Positions 34,967-45,698 of a DNA stretch of 64,000 nucleotides are shown here, piece by piece. How positions within the stretch are numbered: position 1 is the first letter of the stretch; the number at the start of each line of letters is the position of its first letter. The notes under the pieces were generated by a model. That model was not told the DNA's origin. It worked only from the letters and a program-made list of their open reading frames with translations, and did no database searches. The DNA comes from CAVPUA01 sp963828015 (GTDB lineage: Bacteria > Actinomycetota > Actinomycetes > Mycobacteriales > Jatrophihabitantaceae). The stretch spans positions 206,210-270,209 of the forward strand of contig CAWHCD010000005.1 of NCBI GenBank assembly GCA_963828015.1. The letters are read 5' to 3'. Both the position numbers and the translations under genes were made by a program.

Positions 34967-35803
34967 CTAGTTCGGCGCGGTGGCCCAGCGAATGCCCCGC
35001 ACCACGGTCGCCCCGCTCGCCCGCACCACGGTCGCCTCGGTGACGGGCAGGTACGGCAGCCGCAACGGCCAGCGGGCCCACCAGGGCAGCAGCCCGACCG
35101 CTGCCGCGGCAAGGGCGGCGTAGGGCGCGCGGGCGATCACCGGCAACGGGGGATTGAACAGCATGAAGCGGGCCGCCGAGCGCGCGTCGGCGGTGCCGGC
35201 CAGCTCGCGACGATAGCGCCCCAGCCGCGACCGCAGGTCGGCTTCGGTCGTCGGCGGGTCCAGCACGCCGAGCTTCGCGGCCACCAAGGCCGTGTCGAGC
35301 ACGTAGCCGTCGCGCCCGGCCTGATCAAGGGGAGCGCGCCCATAGGTCTGGTACGCGGTGAGAAAACTGTCGATCTCGGCCAGGTGCACCCATTCGAGCA
35401 GGTGTGGGTCGGTCGCCGCGTACGGTCGGCCGTCCTCAGCCAGCCCGGCGACGCCGGCGTGCACGGACCGAATGCGCTCGATGGCCTTCTCTGCGTCAGC
35501 GGCCGCGCCGAAGCTCGTCACGGCCAGGAAGTAACTGGTTCGCTGCAGCCGGCCCCACGGGTCGCCGCGGTAGCCCGAATGCCCGGCCACACCCGCCATG
35601 GCCAGCGGGTGCAGCGACTGCAGTAGCAGCGCCCGGAGCCCGCCGACGAACATGGCCGCGTCGGCGTGCACGGTTCGGATCGGGCGGTCCTCGGCGAACC
35701 ACCGCGCACCCGGCCGGGTGAAGATCTCCGGACGCCCCTGCGGGCGGCCGGCCACCTTCTCGAATACTTGGGCACCGATCCGCTGGCGGACATCGAGGGA
35801 CAT
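34967..35803 (-). CDS. Oxygenase MpaB-like (DUF2236) protein
   Basis: 278 residues. Typical DUF2236 pieces are FGGLRALLLQSLHPLAMAGV-like LRALLLQSLHPLAMAGVAGH, GDPWGRLQRTSYFLAVTSFG, YAATDPHLLEWVHLAEIDSF and AYQTYGRAPLD; the conserved His residues of this heme-binding group are present. The ATG at 35803 has GGAG at 3 nt. The longer open frame upstream is antisense to prfB. Members include MpaB and latex-clearing-protein relatives; substrate unknown. It is divergent from prfB by 52 bp. Confidence 0.8.
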   Translation of the reverse strand: MSLDVRQRIGAQVFEKVAGRPQGRPEIFTRPGARWFAEDRPIRTVHADAAMFVGGLRALLLQSLHPLAMAGVAGHSGYRGDPWGRLQRTSYFLAVTSFGAAADAEKAIERIRSVHAGVAGLAEDGRPYAATDPHLLEWVHLAEIDSFLTAYQTYGRAPLDQAGRDGYVLDTALVAAKLGVLDPPTTEADLRSRLGRYRRELAGTADARSAARFMLFNPPLPVIARAPYAALAAAAVGLLPWWARWPLRLPYLPVTEATVVRASGATVVRGIRWATAPN

Positions 35804-35841
35804 CGCTCCATCATGCGCCTGGCTCAGCGCTGACGCTCGCG

Positions 35842-35847
35842 TAGCCT
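35842..35847 (+). promoter_or_regulatory. -10 box TAGCCT of leaderless prfB
   Basis: TAGCCT ends 8 nt before the prfB GTG at 35856, the same hexamer as before dipZ. Confidence 0.5.
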
Positions 35848-35855
35848 GAGGTCTC

Positions 35856-36947
<1,092 letters not shown>

Positions 36948-37033
36948 GCGGTCGGCCAGCAAATCCGGGCCCTGCAGCCCGGCGGCGGGGTCTCGAGCCG
37001 GAGCGAATCCGGCGCGCGGAAGGCGCTCTCAGC

Positions 37034-37061
37034 CCGGACTCACGTCCGGATTGGGTAAACT
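37034..37061 (+). promoter_or_regulatory. Hairpin and -10 box TAAACT before ftsE
   Basis: CCGGAC-TCAC-GTCCGG (37034-37049) is a perfect short hairpin. TAAACT (37056-37061) ends 8 nt before the ftsE GTG, with no ribosome-binding site between, so ftsE may be leaderless. The hairpin could attenuate prfB read-through. Confidence 0.45.
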
Positions 37062-37069
37062 CGCGTCCC

Positions 37070-37759
37070 GTGATCAGCCTCGAGAACGTGAGCAAGGTTT
37101 ACCCAGCGGGTTCTCGGCCTGCGCTGGACGAGGTGTCGATCAACGTGGACAAGGGCGAGTTCGTGTTTCTCATCGGAGCATCGGGCTCGGGCAAGTCGAC
37201 GATCCTGCGCCTGCTCATGCGCGAGGAGTTGGCCAACTCGGGCAAGATCACCGTCGACGGCCGCGACGTCGGCAAGCTGCGCGGCCGCAAGATCCCCGAC
37301 CTGCGCCGCAAGATGGGGTGTGTCTTCCAGGACTTCCGCCTGCTGCCCAAGATGAGCGTCTACGACAACGTCGCGTTCGCCCTCGAGGTGATCAACAAGT
37401 CGCAGAAGTCCATCAAGCGCACGGTGCCCGAGGTGCTCGATCTGGTCGGGCTGGAGGGCAAGGCGCTGCGACTTCCGACCGAGCTGTCCGGTGGCGAGCA
37501 GCAGCGGGTCGCGATCGCGCGGGCCTTCGTCAACCGGCCGTTGGTCTTGCTGGCCGACGAGCCGACCGGAAACCTCGACCCGGACACCAGTCAGGGCATC
37601 ATGGGGCTGCTGGAACGGATCAACCGCACCGGTACGACGGTGTTGATGGCGACCCACGACAACAACATCGTCGATGCGATGCGGCGCCGGGTGGTCGAAC
37701 TCGAAGGCGGCAAGGTCGTGCGCGATCAAGCGCGCGGCGTATATGGGGTCGGCCGTTAA
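37070..37759 (+). CDS. ftsE: Cell division ATP-binding protein FtsE
   Basis: 229 residues, one ABC ATPase domain. Walker A GASGSGKST at about 37-45; signature LSGGEQQRVAIARAF at about 138-152; Walker B VLLADEPTGNLDP; switch His in MATHDNN. With FtsX it forms a membrane complex that activates peptidoglycan hydrolases outside the cell at division. It starts with GTG. ftsX follows after 42 bp. Confidence 0.97.
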   Translation: MISLENVSKVYPAGSRPALDEVSINVDKGEFVFLIGASGSGKSTILRLLMREELANSGKITVDGRDVGKLRGRKIPDLRRKMGCVFQDFRLLPKMSVYDNVAFALEVINKSQKSIKRTVPEVLDLVGLEGKALRLPTELSGGEQQRVAIARAFVNRPLVLLADEPTGNLDPDTSQGIMGLLERINRTGTTVLMATHDNNIVDAMRRRVVELEGGKVVRDQARGVYGVGR

Positions 37760-37801
37760 GCCCCGCGGCGTACACGTTCCCGATCGGTCAGTGAGGACGT
37801 A

Positions 37802-38722
37802 ATGCGCGCCAGTTTTGTGATGTCCGGAGTAAGCGACGGACTGCGCCGGAATCTGCTGATGACGATTGCGCTCGTCCTCACGACGGCGGTATCGCTGTCG
37901 TTCGTGGCCGCCGCGATCCTCACGAGCATGGAGATCAACCGGTTCGAGAGCAAATACAAAGAGAAACTCGTGGTGCAGGTCTATCTGTGCCAGGAGACCA
38001 GCGCCAAGTCCGCGGTCGCCAACACCTGTACCGGGGCGGTCACGCCCGCGCAGATAGCGGCACTGAAGGTGCAGTTCGCGGCCGACCCGAGCGTGACGTC
38101 GGTGGAGTTCGTCAGCGAGGCGCAGGCCTACGCGATCGGGCAGGCCACGCTGCCGCCCGCGGAGGCGAAGTTCCTGCAGCTGGGCGATCTACCCGCCTCC
38201 TTTGCCGTGAAGCTCAAGGACATCAAGAGCGACTATTCGGCGTTCGAGGCGAAGTACCGCAACGCACCTGGGGTCTTCTCCGTCCAGAACGAGGATCCGA
38301 GCATCAAGACGATTCTCGAACTGTTCAACGGGGCGCTGATCGCGGCCATCATCGCCGCGGCAGTGATCCTGGCTTCGGCGATCATCCTGATTGCGATCAC
38401 CATCCAGGTCGCCGCGGCCCAGCGACGCAATGAAACCTCGATCATGCGACTCGTCGGAGCCTCACGCTGGATGACCCAGTTGCCGTTCCTGATCGAGGCG
38501 ATTATTGGTGCGGCGGTCGGCGGCATCCTTGCGATCGTCGCCGTGTGGGCCGGCAAGCACTACCTGCTCAACGTGTTGCTGAAGAACTCCGTCGACAACC
38601 AGGTCATCCCCAACCTCACAACCAACGACGTCCTGGTGGCCGGTGGCGCCGCCCTCATCGCCGGCATCGTGTTGGCCGCGGCCACCGCGTATACGACGTT
38701 GCGCTTGTACGTCAGGCTGTAG
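37802..38722 (+). CDS. ftsX: Cell division protein FtsX
   Basis: 306 residues. One N-terminal membrane helix (about 20-40), then an extracellular domain of about 120 residues containing two Cys (VYLCQETSA and AVANTCTG), typical of actinobacterial FtsX, then three helices (about 178-205, 230-258 and 275-298). The extracellular loop is where partner hydrolases such as RipC bind in mycobacteria. GAGGACGT before the ATG acts as ribosome-binding site. Confidence 0.95.
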   Translation: MRASFVMSGVSDGLRRNLLMTIALVLTTAVSLSFVAAAILTSMEINRFESKYKEKLVVQVYLCQETSAKSAVANTCTGAVTPAQIAALKVQFAADPSVTSVEFVSEAQAYAIGQATLPPAEAKFLQLGDLPASFAVKLKDIKSDYSAFEAKYRNAPGVFSVQNEDPSIKTILELFNGALIAAIIAAAVILASAIILIAITIQVAAAQRRNETSIMRLVGASRWMTQLPFLIEAIIGAAVGGILAIVAVWAGKHYLLNVLLKNSVDNQVIPNLTTNDVLVAGGAALIAGIVLAAATAYTTLRLYVRL

Positions 38723-38724
38723 GT

Positions 38725-39222
38725 ATGACCGCCACTCGCGCATCGAGCAACCGCGAGACCGGGCGCAAGATGATCGCCCAGAATCGCAAGGCCCGCCACG
38801 ACTACGCCATCCTCGACGTGTTCGAGTGCGGGGTCGTGTTGACCGGCACCGAGGTGAAGTCGTTGCGCCTGGGGCGGGCATCACTCGTCGACGGGTTCGC
38901 CACGATCGACGACGGCGAGGTCTTCCTGCGCAACGTCCACATTCCGGAGTACACCGAAGGCAGCTGGACCAACCACGAGCCCCGCCGCACTCGCAAGCTC
39001 CTGCTCCACAAGGGCGAGATCCTGCGCCTGGTCGGTAAGACGAAGGAGAGCGGGCTGACCCTCGTCCCGCTGGCTCTCTATTTCTCCAGCGGCAAGGTGA
39101 AGGTCGAGATCGCGCTTGCCCGGGGTAAGCGAAGTTACGACAAGCGCCAGGATCTGGCCAAGCGCGATGCCGACCAGGAGGTCCGCCGGGCACTGGGGCG
39201 CCGCAACAAGGGCATGGACTGA
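38725..39222 (+). CDS. smpB: SsrA-binding protein SmpB
   Basis: 165 residues. Signature parts: NRKARHDYAILDVFECGVVLTGTEVKSLR, RASLVDGFATI, LLLHKGEILRL and the basic C-terminal tail KRSYDKRQDLAKRDADQEVRRALGR. It binds tmRNA and brings it to stalled ribosomes. It starts 2 bp after the ftsX stop, and its RNA partner lies 1.57 kb downstream. Confidence 0.97.
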   Translation: MTATRASSNRETGRKMIAQNRKARHDYAILDVFECGVVLTGTEVKSLRLGRASLVDGFATIDDGEVFLRNVHIPEYTEGSWTNHEPRRTRKLLLHKGEILRLVGKTKESGLTLVPLALYFSSGKVKVEIALARGKRSYDKRQDLAKRDADQEVRRALGRRNKGMD

Positions 39223-39231
39223 CTCAGCGGG

Positions 39232-40708
39232 TCAGGACTTGGCGCGGAAGCGCTTCCCCGCCTTGCCGCGGGCGGCGTCTCGGGCCTGGGCCGCGCGATG
39301 GCGTTCATCGGCCACCAGCACGCCGTAGGTGAAGTTGTCCTCGCCCAGTTCGCGGGCCTGCACCGCCAGCCGGCGCAGGATCTCGGTGGCCACCACGCTG
39401 TCCTGGAAGTCGCCGAGCAGGTCCTGCAACTTCTTGGCCTCGGCCACGGGCTTGCTGTCCTCGCCGATCGCGGCCTCAGCGGCGTAGCGCACCTGCTTAC
39501 CGGCTTTACGGGCGCCGTGCAGTTGCTCGTCGGTGCCCTTGGGTTGAGTCGCGTTCGCGAGCCGGGCGCCGAGCTTGCGTTCGGCGCGCTCCAGGGCGAC
39601 CCGCAGAGTGCGGGCCGGCCGCCCGGCCGCGGCGGTGAACGGCGGGGCTTCGCGCCAGCGCACGGCGCCCTCGAGCAGCTTGGCGTACCGCTCGCCGGCC
39701 ATCGCCTCGATGGCGTCGGCGCGCCGGGCGGCCTGCTCGCCGGCCAGCCGGGCATCGATGTCCTTGGCCACGTGGCCGATCACCAGCTCGGGGGGCAACT
39801 CCGCGATGGCCTGGGCGATGCGCTCGCGTAACACCTCGCGATCGCGAATCTCGCCCAGCAGCTCGGCGAACCACTTCAGCTCGGCCTCGAACGCGACCGC
39901 CTGCTCCTCGTCGAACCACTCCTGGAAGGTCTTGAGCGTGCTGCGCATGCGTCGGCAGGCGACCCGGGTCCGGTGGATGGCCTCCATCGCCTGATCGGAG
40001 GCGGCGGCGTCATCGAGGATCGCGAAATGACCGGCCACCAGCGCGTCGGTCTGCTCGTCGAGGTAGTCCATCAGCATCGACCCGGCCGAGGTGTGCGGCG
40101 TTCCGACCCCCTCGTTGCCGATGCCCAGCAGCGCGCGGGCCAACTTGGAGCGGCTGGTCGATTCCACTGCGCCGGCCTTGGTCAGCGCGCGTACCCAGTT
40201 CGGCCAGCAGCGCCGCCATCCCGGTCGGCCCGAGTTCGACCTCGGCCTCGTGCCAGCGACGGGCCCGGATCTCGGCGCCGATGCTGATCGCCCGCACATC
40301 GTCACGAGCGATCTCGGCCCGCAGGCCCTGGTCGGCGTCGAGCAGGCGATAGCGGGTTCGAGTCGTCTCCAGGCGCACCGCCGGGGCGAGCGTCGTGACC
40401 GTGCAGGAACGGGCGCAACAGTTCGTAGAGGTCCTTCGGCACCTCGTCGTCGTCGCCGGCCGGCCAGTGCAGCTCGGTACGGAAGCCGTCGCCGGGGATC
40501 TTGAGCTGCCAGCCCGGTGTCGGCGCCGCCGGTCCGCCGCCGCAGGGTGAGCCGGAAGCGGAGCAGATCGTGGGCGCTCGTGTCCCAGTAGGAACTCTGG
40601 ATCTCGACCGTATCGACCTCGATGGGGCCAAGTGACTTCAGATCGGGCACGACGAAAGTCGGGAGCGACGTCGAACTTCGTCTCGATCTCACGTAGGGCC
40701 TCGGGCAC
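39232..40708 (-). pseudogene. CYTH-CHAD protein (polyphosphate/triphosphate-associated), several frameshifts in the CYTH part
   Basis: The C-terminal part (to about 40190) is one frame with a CHAD domain: repeated His/Arg helices such as IHRTRVACRRMRSTLKTFQEW and LHGARKAGKQVRYAAEA. The N-terminal CYTH domain reads only across frames: VPEALREIETKFDV (GTG 40708), VVPDLKSLGPIEVDTVEIQ, WQLKIPGDGFRTELHWPAGD, VRLETTRTRYRLLDADQ to LLAELGT, then WVRALTKAGAVESTSR. That needs at least four shifts within 0.5 kb. Intact CYTH-CHAD proteins bind or cleave triphosphates or polyphosphate. Sequence error or recent decay are both possible. Confidence 0.75.
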
Positions 40709-40788
40709 GATGCCATTTCTACCGCTGAAGCGGTGAACTATCGGTAGGCTGTGGATGAACGTGGCCGACCGGTCGCGCTCATCCCATT

Positions 40789-41159
40789 GGGGGTGAACGG
40801 TCTCGACTCCGGACGTCGAGACAGGAGAAGCGGGCCGAGGACCGCATTGCTGACCTCGTTAAAAAAGCGATGCACACAAAATAAGCGCCGACAACAGTCG
40901 CGCCGAGTTCGCTCTCGCTGCCTAAGTAGCGGAGCAACTCTGTCAGCCCGGGCAGGTCACCAGCCCGGTCGCTGGCATCATTTAGGTGACTTACCGCCCT
41001 CCCCGGTCGCGGAGGAGGACGGGACATCTCACAGCGACTGGGCCCGTCACACCAGCTTGTGCGCGTGACTGGTGGGGCCGAGTAGAGACACAGCGCACTG
41101 CGCCCGGAGAAGTCCTGTTGAAGCGACGGAGGACGCGGGTTCGATTCCCGCCACCTCCA
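40789..41159 (+). ncRNA. ssrA: Transfer-messenger RNA (tmRNA)
   Basis: The 5' GGGGGUG pairs with CACCUCC (41152-41158) as a full 7-bp acceptor stem; A41159 is the discriminator. The T arm is CGCGGGTTCGATTCCCGCC (41134-41152). ACAGGA in the 5' part pairs with TCCTGT near 41113-41119 as helix H2. The tag frame starts at GCA after AAAAAAGCGAT and reads AHKISADNSRAEFALAA, then TAA; the FALAA end is the usual actinobacterial tag ending. The 3' bases are CCG, not CCA, so the tail may be finished by nucleotidyltransferase. It works with SmpB encoded upstream. Confidence 0.95.
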
Positions 41160-41193
41160 CCGAGGGGTGTTCACGGTTATAGGCCGTGGATGC

Positions 41194-43100
41194 TCACGAA
41201 AATGGTCTCGGCGCTTGGTGCTGGGGCCATTTTCGGTTGTTGGGGGCGTGGCTGTCGTGGGGTCGCGCGGTCCGCGTTGACGCGGTTGGCTGCTGGTCGG
41301 CGGCGCGTCGAGCGTTGGCAGGCGCGCGTCGGCGGGCAGCGTTGAGCCGCTGTGGTGCTGAGTGAGGTGGGAGTCTCGGCGTGGACTGTGTCGGGTCTGA
41401 CTCAGTCCGGCGGCGGTGATGGTCCTCGGTCTGGTCGGCTGGCGTGGTGTCGGTCGCCGGGCTGGTTTGTGCTGTGTCGCTGCGTGCGCGGTGCTTGCGT
41501 CGGGGTCTGGTTGCCAGCGGCGGAGGAGTCGGAGGTTGGTGGCGGCGGCGTAGATGCCGAGCATGAGGGCTGGTTTTGGCGAGGCCCATGACGCGGAAGG
41601 TGCCGCGGCGGAGGGCTTCGGTGGAGTGGCTTTTGATGTTGCCGAACCAGCCTTCGACGCGGGAGCGGCGGCTGAAGGCGGTGATCCAGGTGCGGCTGCC
41701 CCAGTAGTGGCGTTGGCGGGATTTGGGGTCGACGTCGCCGGGGACGGTGATGGTGCGTTGGGTGCAGCAGCGGGGTGGTTCGGCGGGCGGGTTGCTGACT
41801 TTGGGGGTGGTGAGCGGCTGCTGCAGGGAGGGTTTGTGGAGGGGGCAGCGGACTTTGCCGGAGCGGGCGGGGCATTCGTAGCGTTCTTTGCCGGTGGGGT
41901 CGGGGCCGGCGACGCGGCGGAAGGCGAACTGTTCGCGGCGGTCGATGTCGGTGACGAACTGGTCGAGGGCGGGGGAGTCGGCGAGCCGGTCGGGGCGTTT
42001 GATGATGTCGAAGGCGGCGGGGGTGGCGGGGCAGTGGGGGACGCCGGTGATGATGCGGGCGCCGTCGTGGCTGCCTTGGGGGCCGTATTGGGTGGCGTGC
42101 AGGTCGAGGACGGGGTCGATGCCGAGGGCGTAGAGGCTGGGTCCCCAGTTGGTTTTGTAGGTGTAGCCGCGGTCGGCGACGATCTCGCGGACCGGCTCGC
42201 CCGTCGGTCGACGAGGTCGGTGAGGGTGGGCAGGACGGCGGTGACGCAGTTGGTGGAGGCGGGGACGACGACGATGCGTTCGGCGACGCACGGGGTCGCG
42301 CTGGAGCGGGTCGCCGGTTTTGCCGACGCGGACGAGGGCGTGGAGCTCGTAGCCGAAGTAGGCCTCGGTCTTGCCGGACTTCGCGGTCTTGACGCCCCAG
42401 TTGGCGTCGGGGTCGGCGGATTGGTCGGTGCGGCGTTTGCCGCGCGACCAGGACCAGACGCCGGTGCCGTCGATGGCGTAGGCGCCGCTGTCGTGGGCGC
42501 CGGCGGGCATGGTGGCGTCCAGAAGCCGGTCGAGGACATGCTGCAGCAGCGCGGCCCGGTCGCGCCGTCGGTCGCGTCGTCGAGCGGCGGTGGGGTCGAG
42601 CAGGTCGGTGACGCGGGTGAACAGCCGCCGGACCTGGGGGAGGGTGACGAGCCGGCCGGTGCGGCGGTCGCGGATGCCGAGCTCGAGTTGCTCGTTGCGG
42701 CCCAGGTCGTGGACGAGGAGGTCGTGGACGTCGGTGAGGCAGCTGGTCTTGGCGTGGTCGATGGCGAGTTTGATGCCGACCAGCAGGGCGCGGACGGTCA
42801 GTTGCCGGGGCCGGCCGCGGCTGGTGGGACGCAGCAGCGCTTCGAGCTCGGGCGCGACGCCGGAGCGGTCGACCCAGTCCATGGCTTGGCGGGTGTCGCC
42901 GTAGCGGATCAACGCGCGGACTCCCGGCCAGAAATGCCGCGGCCGTCGTCGGCGGGGATCGGGTCGACGTAGGGGAGCAGGTCGCCGAGCGGACGGGCGG
43001 TCGCCAATCCGGCGGCGGGCAGCAGGATCGACAGCGGCGTTCGCAAGGTTGAGGTGGGTCGTCAGCCAGGTCGACCGCAGCCGACTCGCCACCAACGGCG
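41194..43100 (-). pseudogene. DDE transposase of an insertion sequence, frameshifted
   Basis: A DDE-type transposase is visible across two or three frames. N-terminal part: GDLLPYVDPIPADD (third frame), HFWPGVRALIRYGDTRQAMDW, GRPRQLTVRALLVGIKLAID. Catalytic candidates: YAIDGTGVWSW (D), EIVADRGYTYKTNWG (D) and SRVEGWFGNIKSHST (E). The C-terminal helix LMLGIYAAATNLRLLRRW is again in another frame. At least three shifts occur, and the ends and inverted repeats were not identified, so the boundaries are approximate. The stop lies 35 bp beyond the tmRNA 3' end. The family is not assigned. Confidence 0.65.
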
Positions 43101-43181
43101 GCAGGGAGCGATCGCTGATCATGCGAGTCAAGCACCGACGCTGGTCACGTTGCGTCGACCGAGTAGCGACCCGCCGATCAG

Positions 43182-43926
43182 CTAGATGCTCGCCGCGGCC
43201 CACGACGGCCTGCTCGATCGAGCTCGGCGTAGCGATCCAGGACGACCACCTCGCGCGGACGCGATCCACCAGCGACTCGGACGACGACATGCCCGCCGTC
43301 TCGGCGGATGCCGCCGCCTCGGACCCAGGCCATGTCGCGCCCATCCAGACCCGCCCCGAGGCCGAGGGCGAGGACCGCTAGTAAGGACCGTCGTCGCGCG
43401 ATCGTCGGCTGCAGTCGGCACAACTCTAAGTAGCGGGCGGCTTCCCAGGCTTGGTAGGGAGGCTTCAACGTCCGGTAGTTGATCGCGGCTGGCGGCGGCG
43501 CATTCGATCCGCGCGATGCGCCGGCTGATACGGCGCAATGCTGAGCGTCGAGTCGCCCGCGGTGCTCTCCGCCGCCCCCGGCATTCCAACGGCGATATAG
43601 CGTTCGATCCAATCGGGATCGGTGATCGCCGCCTCGAAGGCGGGAGCCCCTTCCGTATACGCCCAAACGGCGAACGCGACCGCGTGAGGGGCAGTCTTCT
43701 TCGCGACTGCCAGAGTGGGCGATGCTACGAGCACGCCGTTCACCACTGCGACTTTCACCGACGCCCAGGTGGACGCATCGCAGTGTTGAGGCTGATAGGA
43801 CAACACCCATCGTGAGACGGCGTTCAGCGTCTCGTCGCGGCAAATCATGGGCGCCTTCCCCGTGGAGGTGGGTCTTGGAATCGGCCAGATTATGGTCAAT
43901 AAAAAGACCAGTACCAAGGCCTCCAC
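43182..43926 (-). pseudogene. Integrase-like (tyrosine-recombinase-related) protein, frameshifted
   Basis: The N-terminal half lies in one frame (MICRDETLNAVSRWVLSYQP, then WAYTEGAPAFEAAITDPDWI and ERYIAVGMP). After about 43530 the frame changes and reads PPYQAWEAARYLELCRLQPT, then LLAVLALGLGAGLDGRDMAWVRGGG. This pattern is familiar from actinobacterial proteins annotated as site-specific integrases near island ends. The catalytic Arg/His/Tyr set is not demonstrable. It lies 2 kb from ssrA and is divergent from an XRE regulator. The call rests on pattern memory and is moderate. Confidence 0.45.
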
Positions 43927-43958
43927 GACGTGTCGGTCAGGCGCCGTAGCGTTCGCTT

Positions 43959-44285
43959 GTGGTCCGCGTCAAGAAATTCGATCCGCCCGCGAGCTATGTA
44001 GTCTCGGGCGCCTGGCCCCACGCCCGCATTCGTGGACCCAAGATCGTGGAATACGCCCAACGACTGGCAGCTCGCCTCGAGAGCGCACTCGACGGCCGAA
44101 GCATCCGAGAGGTCGCTCGAGCCGCGGACTTGAGCCACTCGACCCTGCTCGCTGTCCTCACCGGACAGCGTTGGGTCGATATAGCTACTCTCGCCAAGCT
44201 CGAAGAAGCGCTGCAAGCAGATCTGTGGCCAGGACCCGAGATACGGACAGGGATTGCGCGAGGCCGACCCATAAGGACGTCGTGA
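43959..44285 (+). CDS. XRE-type helix-turn-helix regulator
   Basis: 108 residues from the GTG at 43959. About 45-85 is the HTH: SIREVARAADLSHSTLLAVLTGQRWVDIATLAKLEEAL, the classic cI/XRE five-helix run. The N terminus has FDPPASYVVSGAWPHARIRG and the C terminus is a short polar tail. It faces away from the integrase-like gene with 32 bp between, as many excision or immunity regulators do. Its target is unknown. Confidence 0.7.
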   Translation: MVRVKKFDPPASYVVSGAWPHARIRGPKIVEYAQRLAARLESALDGRSIREVARAADLSHSTLLAVLTGQRWVDIATLAKLEEALQADLWPGPEIRTGIARGRPIRTS

Positions 44286-44519
44286 CTAGCCGCGCGAAAT
44301 TGCGCCACCTGGCGAACCTTGGTCTAGGGCCGTAGGGACACGGCCACCCGTTCGCGCCAGATCGCCGACTATGCGCGGGCCACCGGGGCAGTCGCCGGCG
44401 TCTTGTCTGACGATGTGGGCGCCTGCGGAACGGGGCTGGGTCGCGGCCGACGGGGGTATCCCTTTGCTCGACGTGGTCTCCGACCGCCGCGGCAAGGAGG
44501 AACAGGTGTTGAGACGACA

Positions 44520-44714
44520 ATGAGCGATCCCTTGGAAGAAAACCTCGAGGCAGCCAAGCGCAACATCGGCCAGGATCATCTGAGGCGATCCGCTGATGAG
44601 CACGAAGGCTCAAGTGTCGGCGGACCGACCACAGGGGCGGAATCAGCCATCAGAGGGCCGTTAGCGAATCACGCTCGACGGGCGAAGACGGCTCTTCCGA
44701 CACCAATCGCGTAA
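44520..44714 (+). CDS. Possible small hypothetical protein, 64 aa
   Basis: The ATG at 44520 opens a 64-codon frame (MSDPLEENLEAAKRNIGQDH...), hydrophilic and charged, without known motifs. A good AAGGAGG lies 20 nt upstream, too far for this start, so the case is weak. The rest of 44286-44764 shows no gene, RNA or clear repeat. Confidence 0.3.
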   Translation: MSDPLEENLEAAKRNIGQDHLRRSADEHEGSSVGGPTTGAESAIRGPLANHARRAKTALPTPIA

Positions 44715-44764
44715 CCCGCTCAGGGTGAGGTGAGAGATCAGCGCGGCCGGGGTACGACCCAGGC

Positions 44765-45652
44765 ATGATGGCGATAGAGCGTGTCGTCCAGCAGCTTGAG
44801 CGGACGTCGGCGTTGGATGCCGTTGCTCAGAGGCTCGATCATTGGGTGCGCCCGATCCTGGGTAATAGCCGGATCCGGGGCGTAACGAGCGGAAGTTCGC
44901 TCGGACACCCGTTGCATCCGGCCATCGTCGCGGTGCCTACAGGAGCCTGGCTGAGCGCCGGCTGTCTTGATCTCTTCGGAGACGACGGTTCCAACCGTGC
45001 GGCCCGGCGGCTTGTTGGCCTGGGTGTCCTGGCCGCGATTCCGGCGGCTGCGACCGGCGCGAGTGATTGGCTCGACACCGAAGGCGGCGAGCGACGCGTG
45101 GGTCTGGTCCACTGGACGCTCAACGCGTCAGGCGTGCTTCTCTATGGCAGCAGCTGGTTGGCTCGTCGCCGGGGCTGGCAAGGCGCTGGCGTCAGCTTGG
45201 CCCTCGCCGGCGGAGCGATCATCGGTATAGCCGGGTGGCTGGGCGGCCATCTCGCGTACGCCATGGGCGTTGGAGTGGACACGACGGCCTTTCTGCACCC
45301 GCCGACGCATTGGACCGACGTCGCCGCCACCGGCGACATCCACCGTGGTCGGGCGATTCGAGGCAGCGCGGAAGGGGTCGCGGTGCTCCTGGTACGCACC
45401 CATCACGGCGTCACGGCAATGCTGGATCGATGCACGCATCGGGGCGCGCCGTTGCATGAAGGCCCACTCGACGCTGACTGCATCGAGTGCCCGTGGCATG
45501 GAAGTCGCTTCGATCTAGGCGATGGCTCCATCCGCCGCGGACCAGCGACGCGGCCGCAGCCGATGTTCGACGTGCGGGAGCAGGAGGGGCGGATCCAAGT
45601 CCGGCGACACGATGAGCCCCGCAGCCTACGGAAAAATCCGACGGGTGCCTAG
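44765..45652 (+). CDS. DUF2231 membrane domain fused to a Rieske [2Fe-2S] domain
   Basis: 295 residues. About 35-180 is a DUF2231-type region with four hydrophobic helices (HPLHPAIVAVPTGAWLSAGCLDLFG; ASDWLD; VGLVHWTLNASGVLLYGSSWL). About 190-285 is a Rieske domain with both cluster boxes, CTHRGAPLHEGPL and CPWHGSRFDLGDG (Cys-X-His and Cys-X2-His). It probably transfers electrons at the inner face of the membrane; the partner is unknown. ATGs at 44765 and 44768 are both possible starts. Confidence 0.85.
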   Translation: MMAIERVVQQLERTSALDAVAQRLDHWVRPILGNSRIRGVTSGSSLGHPLHPAIVAVPTGAWLSAGCLDLFGDDGSNRAARRLVGLGVLAAIPAAATGASDWLDTEGGERRVGLVHWTLNASGVLLYGSSWLARRRGWQGAGVSLALAGGAIIGIAGWLGGHLAYAMGVGVDTTAFLHPPTHWTDVAATGDIHRGRAIRGSAEGVAVLLVRTHHGVTAMLDRCTHRGAPLHEGPLDADCIECPWHGSRFDLGDGSIRRGPATRPQPMFDVREQEGRIQVRRHDEPRSLRKNPTGA

Positions 45653-45698
45653 CGCCAGGGCTTGGGGGCCTCACGCTCGAAGAGGTAGTCAACCGCCG

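Noticed and set aside
40779..41190. Minus-strand coding frame across the tmRNA
   Set aside because: The region is accounted for by a complete tmRNA; the frame is only the open tail of the transposase reading.
41554..42972. 472-codon plus-strand frame rich in Gly/Val/Asp
   Set aside because: Antisense to the transposase and without any recognisable fold or start signal.
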